Below, piece after piece: positions 10,701 to 22,500 of a stretch of DNA of 52,625 bases. The stretch comes from Cyclospora cayetanensis (Eukaryota > Apicomplexa > Conoidasida > Eucoccidiorida > Eimeriidae): assembly GCF_002999335.1 (NCBI RefSeq), contig NW_020312180.1, positions 1 to 52,625 on the forward strand, read 5' to 3'. Positions within the stretch are counted from its first letter, which is position 1, and every line of letters begins with the position of its first letter. The translations under genes were made by a program, and so were the position numbers. Under the pieces are notes generated by a model. That model was not told the DNA's origin. It worked only from the letters and a program-made list of their open reading frames with translations, and searched no databases.

Positions 10701-13700
10701 AACCACAAAGTGCGAGAAAGGAGCGTTTGCTGCAGCGGCCGCTGCTGCTGTTGCTGGACTTGACATGGCTACAGCAGGCGATGTGACTCCCGCAGCAAGT
10801 GCTGCAGCCGCAGTCGCATACTCTGGAGTGCCTATGTGAAGGGGATCCTCAGCAGCATCCTCTTCAGTATCTGCAGCAAGCACGCATAAGCACCCGGCTG
10901 CTTGTGTAAATAAACACACCGAGAAAACGCATTTTCCAAGCCACAATGCGCCTCTCTATGCAGAATTCGCGCATCTACTGCCGCGCTTCAGCAAAAGAAA
11001 AAGATCCACCTATCGGTGACTGTACAGCAGACTTCAATTTAGAGCTTTCGCCCTTGTGTCTCAACACTGCAGCTGAGCGCACTGCTACGGATGCCCCTTC
11101 AAACTAAGTTATCTTTTTTTCCTGCCTCTCGGTGTGCTCTCGCCACGATTGCGTATAAGATAAGCACTCTCTACACCATTCAAAGAAAGGCAGTCTCCCC
11201 CCTGCTACAAGGGCTGCACCGTTTATTAGCAGTGATTCAAGGGACGCTGCTGCAGGAACTGCATTCCCCATACGCCGCATGTACGCATGCTGATGCAGCT
11301 GGATAGGGAGAGAGAGAGATCCCACCTCCTGCTATCTCGACGCCAAGTTCGCGCTGCTGTGGAATGCGATGCAGGAGAACGCTGCTGACACGCGGGGTGG
11401 TAACACCCCTCCGCAAGCGCAGCCACAGAGCGAACTCGTGTTGCAGCAGGGGAATGCTGGAGTTGATGGCATCGCTATGGAACAAGCCTAGCTCGACCTC
11501 TTCCAAGGCTGCTTCTTCTTGTTGAGAGGGTTGATGGCTGCTGATTGTCGCTTCTAGCGTGGCATCAGCGGGTGCCCCTCTTCGGTAAACCTGCGAAAAG
11601 ACGAGGCTCAGGTCTTCCTCTCCCCCCGAGGGGACGCGCTGCTGTCGCCAGTGCTGCAGCTGCAGCCGACGCTGCTGTCGGTTGACATTCGCGACGTACA
11701 GCAGATGCAGCAGCTGAAGAGACGAGCGAAGTGCAGCTTCTGCGGGGTGCGCAGTCGCCTCCAGATAATGCCACATCTCCAGCGGACCAGCAGCCAGCAG
11801 CCGCACTGCAGCGGAGGGAGAAGAAAACACACGGAGATTTGATCGTTGAGTGCAGCGGCGGCGAAGAATGCAACCCGCCGTCTAGAGGATATTCACACGA
11901 AGGCGTGCGGCCTGGAGGCTACAGACAAACAGCAGCGCCACAGCACCGCATGCAGACGTGATGAGGACAGCCCGGTAGAAGCCTTGCCTGTTATCAGCTG
12001 CTGAACAGCTGCTAGGTGCTGCTTCATATGGAAGGAAGGGACGTCCACATACCTACACGAAAGGACAGCCGCACATTGTCGAGATTCGGCAGCGTGCTCA
12101 CAGGTAGCAGCATCAAAGAGCAAGCGTTGCAGCGCTCAGAGCAGCTGCCCATGGCAGACGCTCCATGGCAGAGAAAACTAACTCTAGATCATAGGGTATA
12201 CAACTGCGAGGGCTATGAGAAAGCACGGCACGAACACCAGCCAGGGAAGATCAGGAGAAGAAAAAAGTCTACCCTCAGCGAGACAGGGGACAGACGGGAT
12301 AGCAGCCTCATCAAAGGGCAGCGGCACATGCAAGTCAACTGCAGCACTCCCCGAAGCACTATTAGGAGAAGCAGCAGTCTTAGCAGCGTTTGACGAGGCA
12401 CACCACCTGGCGATCGTACAGCGTGACTCGTAAGGCAAGGCCGCAACAACCTGGCAGAGTTTGAATACTGTGGCAACATCCGCGTCTTCCTCGAGAAAAG
12501 GGCAGTCTGCGTGAGTGCAATACGATGAACAGAAGCGAACAGAAAGCCTCAGTAGAGCATCTGTCTCATGCGCAGAGGCAGGCAGTAGACACGGTGCACT
12601 GCCGGCAGAGAGTCTGAGCTAGAGATGCAAAGAAGGGCCGAGTGTAGCAACGGCAAGGATGCGAGTCATACCCAAAAGAATCGGGATGAAGGCCAGCTGC
12701 TGAGGTTCCCGCAATGCCGCGGCATTTCGAAGGAGGTGCTCACAAAGGTTCTCTATAGCCTTTAGCATTATCTCAATAGGGTCCCACTCTCTTTCCCCTA
12801 CAGCTGAAGCAGCAAAAGCGGCGTTCGCAGCATTTTAAAAGTGACAGTAATTGACGAAAATCTCCGCACCAGAGCCGTCAAAGAGTGCCAGCACATGCAG
12901 CAATACAACAGCGACCACCGAACAGCCCTCTGTGTGTGTATGTGAGCCTGTGTTTTGATGAGGCTTCACACAGAACAACAGCCACCGCTTTCGAGGAAAA
13001 CGCACTTCGCACAGCCTTCAAAATGCCTTGGTAAAACTTATTTGCAGCGGCAAGGTCCACCGGAAAGGCCTCCTTCTCCTCGGACGGAAGGACGCTCCTG
13101 TTGATCGTGGTGTTCAGATTCATTCTGCACGTGTTGGTGTTGTTGCTCCCATTTGTGAGAGCTGTTGGCGGGTGACCCGTGTCCGATGTGTGACTGGAAG
13201 GCTTCCAAAAGGTGTTTGAAATAACATAAAAGTTTCCCAGAAAACAGCCTAGACGCAGCGCAGCAGTAGCCGTGGCGATGACACACTCGGTGAATGTGAA
13301 TGCACCAGCATGACGCCTAAAATGTGAATTTGTAGTATCGAAAGAAATGCCAGCACTGTTTTAAGTCATAAGGGCCACAATATTCAGAAATTACTCATGA
13401 CGTGCCTGCAAGCCGTTCCCAGTCTTCCCTTGTTTGCAAGACATGCTTCAGCGCATCTGCATCTCGTGCGAGCAGTTGTAGCAACCACTGCTGCTGCCGT
13501 CGAGCCTCGCCAAGGCGGAGACACACCTCCACATCGGAGCCTAGAAGCTCTTCCTCTATGGCGATTCTGTTGCTGCTGCTGCTGTCAGTGCACCTGTTGC
13601 CGATGCTGTTCAAAACCCCCCGTGCTGTACGGGCAGACTGTGCAGCTGCGAACGCAGCATCATCCACAGTAGAAACAGCACATGCACAGATACTTTTTGC

Positions 13701-14363
13701 AGCCTCACCAACTGCATCAGGAGGTTTTAGGAACAAGAGAAACAGCTCCTATGAGGAGTAACCCTTACCTTGATCGGATTCGAATTCAATGAGTAAGAAA
13801 GATGCCCGAAGCTCCTCGAAAGTCTCTTGAGGGCTCAAAAGTCCCTCCGCAATGAAGCGTGCCACTAATGAGATATGGCGATCATCGGGGGTCTCTAAGG
13901 GAAAAGTGTCTTCTGCTTCGATGCGTTCCTCGCCTGCTGCTGTTGGTGCAGGACGTGTTGGCGCGGTTGCATAAGTTGTTGCTTCTTGAGGGGCTGCCGC
14001 TGAGGGAGCGATTCCAGACGCTGTCTCTACTGCATCGATGGTGGGTTCAACATGCGCTGCAGCTTCGTTCGACAGAGGAGCGCCGCGGGCAGGTGCAGCG
14101 TTGTTACCTGAAACGCCCCCGACCGTCCGAGTTCTCGAAGGTGAGACTCCAGCTGACATGTCTTGCCCATGCTGATGCGGCTGGGGTTGCTGCATAAGTT
14201 GTCGAATCTGCTGAAGTTGCTGGTGCTGCCGGCCGCTGGAGTTCGGCGAAGCGCCCTGCGTAGAAGCCGCTGTTCCCATGGGGCCTCTCAGCTGCAAGCA
14301 GAGAGCCGCTTCCTCAATGCTGCCTTTCTCTTCGCTGATGTAGATCTGTGTGCTTGTCTCCAT
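7754..14363 (-). CDS. HECT-type E3 ubiquitin ligase, E6AP/UBE3A-like, 15 exons
   Basis: The enzyme accepts ubiquitin from an E2 on its catalytic cysteine and passes it to substrate lysines. Exons in transcript order: 13769-14363, 13402-13711, 12970-13124, 12672-12797, 12407-12506, 11988-12052, 11407-11805, 10584-10870, 9956-10213, 9443-9681, 9114-9260, 8740-8926, 8455-8569, 8175-8250, 7754-7874. Together they give 3180 nt (1059 residues) with all phases closing. Visible hallmarks are the pre-HECT segment [19 protein letters not shown]-lobe [27 protein letters not shown] and [29 protein letters not shown]-lobe MFITG joined to SDRIPLGG; and [17 protein letters not shown]. The catalytic Cys codon is at 7853-7855 (about residue 1027). 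The upstream half also follows E6AP ([18 protein letters not shown]). The N-terminus is Gln/Ala-rich and lacks the Cys pattern of the AZUL zinc finger, so it is not a full E6AP orthologue. Introns at 11806-11987 and 9261-9442 need GC donors. The start ATG at 14363 is the first in its frame. Confidence 0.93.
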
Positions 14364-17300
14364 ATAGAGCTAAGGAGCAGACAATGCTCAAGGCGAAACT
14401 GCAGCAGCTGTGCGGCTACCAGAAGAAGGGCCCGCCGCAGCACAGTTGGCGTCGAGTTGCATTGCGATACGCCGTCAGCAATAATTAAGACAGAGCTCCT
14501 TGAGTACAGCCTGAAGTGTTCTCCAGTGGATAAAATACTACTGTTGCTGCAATGCTAACTGTCGCTACGAAGAAGTATGCAGACCACTGCTTCGGGGCTA
14601 CACCGCGCAGCCGAGCTACGGGCTCCTGTGTGGCAACTGCAGCAAATTCCAGTGCAACAACTGGGAGAGATTCACATAGCCTCAACAGCTCAAAACCTTT
14701 CGGAGTATAAAGGTAGAAATGGAGCTGGATTCATACAAATCGAATGAAGTTGCGGCTTTCGCAGCAAACCTTTTGCCAGAAGTTGCTGAAACGATTGACT
14801 CGATGGATCGTTCCGGTATAGAATTGTTGTCAAGGCGTAGATTGACTGACTCGCCATGTACAGAACAAATGTGAAGACGATTTAAAGTTAATAAGGAGTT
14901 TTTGTACATCTCACACGCCAAATCAGCCAGCAAAAGTTAAAGGTCCAGTAATGTGCCGTGCGCATTTGCATGCTCCGTCTTCCGTTTTATCAATGTATAT
15001 GAGCCTCTAATTTGGAGGGTCACCTGCTGCCGATATAAAAACATCCTCACAATGAAAAGAGCAGATGCTACTCCATCGTTAGAACCGAAGCAAAAGCCTA
15101 ATAGATGTGCGTTTTCACACCGCGGTATGGTCTAACCGTTGATACCAACGTCTAACAATAACGATTTACCTACTATGCAAAAACATGGTACCGCCATATA
15201 ACCACAGTTTGATTGCTGAGCGACTGCAATCTGAGGATGAACACAGCGCTTTTGCAGCATGTAAAGGGTTTCTTACGCTGACGCAGGAGCTGGTCCACCA
15301 TTTGTTGTGGAACCATAAAGCTAGGAAGACGCTGCCTTTAATTACATTTGCTTTGCTGAAGAAGCTTAGATTTGCTAAGTCAGAGTACAGGGGGTGCCTC
15401 TTGCTAGTTTGTCCCCTTTTGGACTAATGTATGTGCTGTATGGCGCATCGTACTAACACTCAGCTCAGAGAGAAGACGCAAACTGCAACTTAGAGCAATC
15501 CGGAGAACTTGATAGCGCAATCGTGCTAAGTCCAGGAGAGCCGCACCCCAGCTGTTCTCTGGAACTTCATGATTAGACAAGAGGTGGAATCGTCTTCGTA
15601 CACCATGAATTCAAACGCACAGTCGCTAGTGTTGATCTGCCTCGTCTCAGGGCTAGTAGGAATTGGTGTTCACTGCTCGTCAAGCCATAGGTAGCGAGAG
15701 GCCAAGCGAATCAAAGAGAAGGCTGTAGCTCAGATGCTACTGGCCTTCCAGTTGGTAACTAGCTGTGAGAGTTCGGTACACCATAGACTCCAATGTGCTG
15801 CGCGGCAGCATCTGTCCATGCAGATGTGCTGCAACTGTTGGACGTCAAACAATTACGCCACAAAACGATATTGCATGCTGAGTGAGTCTGTATAATGAGC
15901 AGGACACCGCACATTCATGATTCGTGTTTGGGGAACGGAGCGACTTTCTACGCATAGATGAAAAACACCCTCAATAACGTAGAACAAATGAATTCTGATT
16001 AAAGGCAGATTCTCTAAAAATCAATGAGTTGGATATTTATTTGTCTATGGCTATTCAAGAGCAAATGCTTGATGCGTACTTTGAGACAGGTCTCCCCTTG
16101 TTTACCACGAATCGTAGCATTTTAGATATAGATTCCGTAGATCATTTCGGTCGAATTGCTGCCTAAGCTCATTTTCCAGCAATGCGACCTGAAGCCGCGA
16201 GTGTCCATTTTGCAGATGGTAATCCTTGCATTACAGGCCCTCGCGCTGGAGGTTCCATTAGTTGAGCTTCGACAAGTCCCTGCAGGGGTGGTATCAGGAA
16301 GAAGCAACGGTATTTACTCGAGAATCACCTTCTGGTCTTGTCTGTGAGCAAAAATGAAATGCTCAGGCGTTCTCAGGCATACCATCTTCACGCTCAGATG
16401 AAATTAATGAACTCTCCACAACGGGGAACAAAAATGGATCTTGGCACGTTTTGCCAAGCTGAGCTCGAGGCTGAATTAATCTAAGCATCTACGAGAATAT
16501 CAAAAGTGTAGTTGGCTTTACAAAATCTTTCTAGTCTGGCAGCAAGCTAGGGAAGAGGGTCATTGTGGCTGAATACGTGCGATATATCGGTAGAAGACGC
16601 TCGACATCAAACTCGATACAAACACCTAAGAGAACGTTATGGAGTACAGTTGCAAAAAGAGCTCCCCTGTTCACCTGCTCTGGCCCCCAGAGGCTCTGGC
16701 GTGGGGGAAGAGGGAGAGCTAAGGTGCACGCAGCTGCATTCTCTGCACTCCGAGCATTCGCAGCTCATTGCACACAACATCCAGCGCCCGTGGACACGAA
16801 ATTGCATTTGAACTTCCTGAGCGATCAGTATTCTACGATAGCAAAACTATACGAACAGCCAAGAAAAACGGTTCACTCTGAGATAATCCTTGATTCAATA
16901 CAAGTGTAATGCATGCCTAAATGTAGCTAGCCCTCTTGTAGAGAATGCTAAAGGCTCTTTGCCAAGTCATTGATCATCAGTCTTAGCACAAAAGGCTCTA
17001 TATATACAGGACTCCATGGAGACACGGCGCAGTCGTCCCTCATCACGGCAGTATTAAACTATAAAAAAGAGGCAAGAGAGGAACATGAACCTCCTTGTAC
17101 ACCATTTTGTCGCCGAAAAACCCGCTGTGCTAAATTACTTGGAAACTGGACTTAATCCATTGAGCTTCTGCTAGATACTTGCAGTGTCAAAGTCCCAGTA
17201 AAGCATTTCCAATGAAGAGATCATCCTTAGTCGACTGAGGAAGCAGTTACGACGCCCCGCTGTGTGGTGATCAAGCCATTCATATCGGGGGTGCTTCTTT

Positions 17301-17516
17301 GACAAGGACCTTTAAGCTGGTTATATACAATTACACCAGAAGCTTCACAGAGACGGTCTTGTAAGGCTGCCCCACATATTAACATCAGATCTTGGTGAAA
17401 GGGCAGGTGGGAGTTCCACAAGGCACGCTCTCAGGCAGGTTTCTCTCTGCTGCATTTCGGCAGCAGCTATATTCTCAGAAACCTACGCATATTTGCTTTT
17501 CCCAGTACGTCTTGGC
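14364..17516. other. Gene-poor stretch upstream of HECT and downstream of CBS
   Basis: About 3.1 kb with only short frames on both strands and no CAG runs. It should hold the HECT promoter and 5' UTR at its left end and the CBS 3' UTR at its right. I recognise no protein family, RNA gene or long repeat. The open frames at 16563-16909 overlap in two frames and look random. Confidence 0.55.
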
Positions 17517-19518
17517 CTACTTTTTGGCAATGAAAGCCTGTAGCAACTGGTCTGCTCCAACCGCTGCATTTACGACTCCGTCCGATTCAACGAGAATGAA
17601 TGAGCGCAGCTCCAGACTCTGGGCGACACGCGATAGAGGAGTGGCCTTGTTATACACAGGAGTGTCGGTCTCTGCAATGGTTTCAATCGTTGTGTCGTTG
17701 GGCATGTCTCCCAACGCCATAAGAAGGCCTTTCTGAGAAACGGTGCCAAGCAAATGGGCAAGGGGTACGCCGTCCTTCTCGGCTTCTGCTTGAGCTGCTG
17801 TAGTGTCTACAACCACTAGGAAACGCTGCGGAGACTTCATCAACTGTGCTGCTGCTTCCACTAATGGGATATGGGCTGAAACAAAGCGCAGCCGTGGTAA
17901 TTCCAGACTTTGTATGGTCAAGCTTTTATACTCAGGGTATTGTCGATGAAGCGCCATGGGTTCCAAGAAGCCTGTAGAGGCAGAGCACACCGCAGGAGGG
18001 CTTAGCAGATTTTGTGAAACGCCGTTCACTATGCTGTTTAGTACCAAGGTGCACAGTACTTTTGCACTCTTTACGTGCTTAATTCACGCGCACGTATTAT
18101 TTTTGTCAACGCAACCAGCATGCCTTGCAGCTGCTCCTGCAGAGCAGCATCACCTCACCCTTATCAGCCATCCACTCATCAGAGACAAACTTGGAAGTGT
18201 AGTTCCTGCTTCCATCTGGAAGGATCAGTGCAATTCGTTTAGTAGGGTCGTCACTCCAACCCATGCGTTCTATGGCTTTGAACGTCCCAGCCAAAGCAGA
18301 ACCTGCTGATCCACCAACGAGCATGCCTTCGAGCTTGAGCAAGAGCCGAGAGCACAAAAGCCCCTCTGCATCTGTCACTTTGATCCAAAAGTCTGTTACA
18401 TCTCTATCGAGGACAGTCGGAACGAAGTCGTAGCCAATTCCTTCCACAAGGTAAGGCTTCCCTGGAGTCTCGGTTGGATCTGCCAGAATGGATCCTACGG
18501 GATCCACGCCAACAACAAGACATTCAGGCAGCGCCAACTTGATTCGCTTGCCAATGCCAGTGAGCGTTCCTCCTGTCCCCGCGCAGATGACCACCATGTC
18601 CAGCTTCGTTCCACACTGATGCAGCAATTCTGCTCCCGTTCCAAAAAAGTGAGATGCAGGATTTGCCACATTGCGATATTGATCTAGAATGCATGCGGGC
18701 TGCCTCGCGTCGGCCTTCGTTCCTACGCCATCACACTTCGCATAAGCCTCCTTCTTAACCTTGTTTTGCGCGTTCATTTCGTTTTGCAGCCTAATAGACA
18801 GCGCAATGTGAGAGTCTTGATCATTCCACGCCGCCTTTGTCGGAGTGCGCAGGATGGTAGCTCCTAGAGCATTCATAATACTATGTTTCTCCGCAGACAT
18901 TTTCATGGGCATCACTGCAACAGACCGATACCCCTTGACGGCAGCGACGAGGGCTAGGCCAATACCCGTGTTACCGCTAGTCGGTTCTATGATCGCGGCG
19001 CCATCTGCTAACAAGCCATCAGCCTCTGCAGTCGTAATCATTCCCCTTGCAATCCTGTCCTTGACGCTGCCCCCTGCGCTGAGGTACTCGCACTTGCCTA
19101 GTAGCTGACAGGCGCAGCCTGCGGCAGCAGCGATGCGAGAAAGGCGGACAAGGGGGGTGCAGCCAATCGCATCCACAATGGAGGGGAGTTCCCCAGCGAG
19201 GTGACCCTGAAAAAAGGCCGCTGGAGGGGATAACAGGCTCTCAAGCTTTTTTATGCACATCTTAGATCTTTCGCGCTCTTCGATGCCGCTATCTTCGCCC
19301 CTTTTATCTTCAGGCTTAATACCGGCGTCACGAAAAAGGGGATCCCATCCTTGGGCAGGGAACATGTCATAGTCAGGGACTTCGACATATTTGTTATCCT
19401 TTTTAATAGCATGTATCGCTCTTTCCAAATCGCCTTCTTTTTGCGGCGATGCATAAGCGAGTAACCGCATGAAATAGCGGTCGCTGGGAACAGTCGCGTG
19501 GCCGTTAGAGCACTCCAT
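17517..19518 (-). CDS. CBS: Cystathionine beta-synthase (PLP enzyme with C-terminal CBS domains)
   Basis: It condenses serine with homocysteine to cystathionine, the first transsulfuration step, in the cytosol by analogy. Two exons, 18159-19518 and 17517-17971, join in phase across a 187-nt GT-AG intron (donor GTGAGG). The junction restores DEWMADK-GFLEP, as in known CBS proteins. The 604-residue protein has about 105 N-terminal residues of unknown type, then the fold type II core: IGCTPLVRLSR; GGSVKDRIA, whose Lys (about residue 153) should bind PLP; EPTSGNTGIG; the GTGGTLTGIG phosphate loop; and GGSAGSALAG. The second exon encodes a CBS-domain pair (QRFLVVVDTT; RSFILVESDGVV) of the regulatory kind. 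A roughly 20-residue insertion (around NKVKKEAYAKCDG) precedes the conserved ILDQYRN. The possible heme-binding Cys/His of animal CBS is not evident. Cysteine synthase is an alternative for the core, but the CBS domains favour CBS. Confidence 0.95.
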
Positions 19519-22500
19519 ATCGTCAAGATTTTTTATAAGAGTCCCAATAATATACTTTGCCGGATCAATACTCTAGAGGATGGGAATGCTTGTCTCCGAG
19601 AGCATCAAACACGGAAGACTTATGTGACCTTCCCCTCCGTGCTGCTGGTGGCGATTGGCCTAATAAAATGAGCATAAAATTTGTTTAAATATGTAAATTT
19701 AAATAGGCTGTAAAGCTGTTGTGCAGTGGCAAATGCAACCCGCGCCTATGGTGGCACTTGAAAGGAGGTCTGGCGGCTGCGGTGGCCTCGGTGTATCGGC
19801 CCCTCGTCCACTGCAGTTTTATTGAGGGCTGCTACGGCCAAGCATCTTGTAGATTGGCTCTTATAAAGAAGATAAATATATTTTGTCGGTGTGCACATCA
19901 TCTCCTGCTTGCTGATGCTAGGTGCTGGTGCATCGATATTGCAGGCGAGTGCCGCCCCACACGTTCTCGCAAGCACCGTCGAGTGCCAAATCACGTCGTC
20001 AAGGGCTAAACAGTTGGCAGACAAAGGCTACAGAACACCATCTACATTGCATGTAGCTTTGGTTCCCGCTATTAGCGCCCGTTATGACTGCTTCAGGAAT
20101 GCAGACCTGTATAATGCCACCCCTGTAACAAGCCAAGCCAGTGCATGGCATTGTTTTGGAACAGGTAAATAATTAACCACTTGTCTTGACAGCTCAAAAA
20201 ATATGAAATTTTAGGCTAACGTGAACTTGAGACAAGAGCAGGCAGTGCTGTGTGCGTGCCTTAGTTGCTGTAATAAATAGTTGTGCATGCCCCGAGTTCG
20301 TTGAAGGTGGAGCTGCGTTTAACCCAGCAGTCCTTCTGCACTCATGACGAGAATCATGAGGGGCGCGACCTAAGGAAAGCTCTTCAAGAAGCAATAACAT
20401 TATTGAGCGTGTGTCGAGTCTAGAGTTAAATGTCTCCCTGTAGAGCTCCTAGCGAGGGTGGAAGACTCGATCTAAGGGTTCCGCCGATACCCACGCATAA
20501 AAGTACTTAGCTGATGCAGAGCAGGCGGAGGTCAAGCCCAGCGGCCAAGGAGCAAGAGGAATACCATCCATGGCCACTAGCGTCGTTTACCGGAGAGAAC
20601 AACATGTTCCTTTGCAGCCAATGAAGCCACGGCCCGCGTGTTGTATCGCCACTGCCCAATAGTCTTAGAATCCACGGTTCTCTGTTAATATTTGCCTCTG
20701 AAGAAGTCCCTTGCTAAAGAAGCAGAGAAGTCTGTGGATACTTCCGGGTGTTTTTAAACTTTTTAAGGAAGCTAATATTGAGAGTTCTTATGCAGCTCCA
20801 ACTTCTGTGTGATTTGGCGGAGCGAGACTGTCATCCTTGAGGAAATCGCAGCTGCTCTTAGCCACCTAGTTTCAAACTTCGCCTTCTGCTTGCCTTCTCG
20901 TGCACGCCGCGAAACTTGCCTTCCTCCCGAAACCAAATCTCCAGCCTCAAACCATGCAGCCAACCGCCGCCCACCTTAATTTTACGCTTGGCTCTCTTGA
21001 AGTCTGCGCGTACATTTGCATGCATTTCCAAGTGTTCCTTACAGCCCTTCGCTCCTAAGCGTGGCTGTTGATGGTGGGTCAACACGCTCAGGCGCCATAT
21101 GAGGAGGAAGGCTCCTCGGTATAAACCAAGGATGCAGGGGAGCAACGGATTGGCTTACTTCCTCTTGCACTGTAAAACCACATAGAGCAAGGATGGAACT
21201 CAGGCATCTGACTTGCATCTGTCTGAGCGCAGAGTAAGAGGTGTATAATGGTGCTCGAGGAGAATCCACTGATCTTTCGCACATTAGTTTAGAATAGTTG
21301 AGTGACTGCCTGAGCCGGAACAGAGCCAGAGCAAGGGATGAAACGGGCATATTTGCCTATTTAGCCTACAACGACGCCGATACTAACCTGGACCTTGAAA
21401 AGTCCAGCAATTATATCCCCAGTAATATTAGTCCAACGTTGTTCAAAAGCCGTAAGAATTTGCAAACCGGCAGAATTAAAGAATTACGCGGCTTAAGCTG
21501 GTGATTTTTCTTCTCACTGTTTTCGCGTGTACGCAGAGGTGAAAGCCATATCTTGAATGCTCGAATTTTTTCTTGGACCTAAATCGATTCTTGCAACCGG
21601 CGTAGGATTCCTAGAGCTGCAGGATTTTACATGAAAAACGGTACTTGCATGTTTTTTCATACCGCCTTTTGTCTCTAAGCGCACCGCACAGGTGCAAAGG
21701 CGTCTTCCATGTAAACAGCCATCCATTCCTCATTCCTGAGCCCAAACAAAATCCCATCAACCAGACGCTGCTAAATTTTAAACGGCACACATGTACACTC
21801 AAGTTTGCGATCGCTCAATGTAGATCGGTGTCAGGCGCCTCTCTTCTCGATGATGGGGGATTGGGCCTCTGTGAAGTCAAATGTGGGATAGACAGTTGGT
21901 CTATGAAGGTGTCGGGTAATCCGCCAGCATGAAGTACTACCAACTTCTGATTCACAGTAAACTTCTTCGGAGTCTTCAGGCGTATGCTCGAATTCCAGAT
22001 TTCGTCCATATTCGGCACTAAGACCAGGTTATGACCAAAGGTGCCCGTCGATCCCTGCACTTTGCCTTATGTAACGAATTTTTCGCATTCTGCTAACTTT
22101 CTTGCTTTTGCTGTGTGGGCTTGATAGCGCGGAATATCACCTGAGGCTGACCCGGCGATCTAATCAAGAAGGTTCGCTGAACGACCAGCAGGTTTGCAGC
22201 CCGCTGGCGGCTGGTCATTTTTTCGCACATCCCAATACTTGATCTTCCCCGGCTAAATTTCTCAATCGATTATCAGTTTGAACTCGGAAGCAAAACCTAA
22301 ACACAAAGATGCATGCTCAGAACCGGTGTAGGTATCGAGTATTTCCCCGCTTATCATAGTTATAATAAGCGTCAAGGAGACCAGACGTCACTTCTTCCTA
22401 GGGCTTCCTGACATGCTTACCTCCACAGCGCACGGATGTTTTGCGCATGCGCGATTTTTATTTAAGTCACCTACGGCATGCCTAGGGATACGTCATGGCA

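Noticed and set aside
15720..15800. tRNA-like string GGCTGTAGCTCAGATG followed by a GTTCGG element
   Set aside because: The acceptor and T-arm do not pair and the B-box is wrong; no cloverleaf could be drawn.
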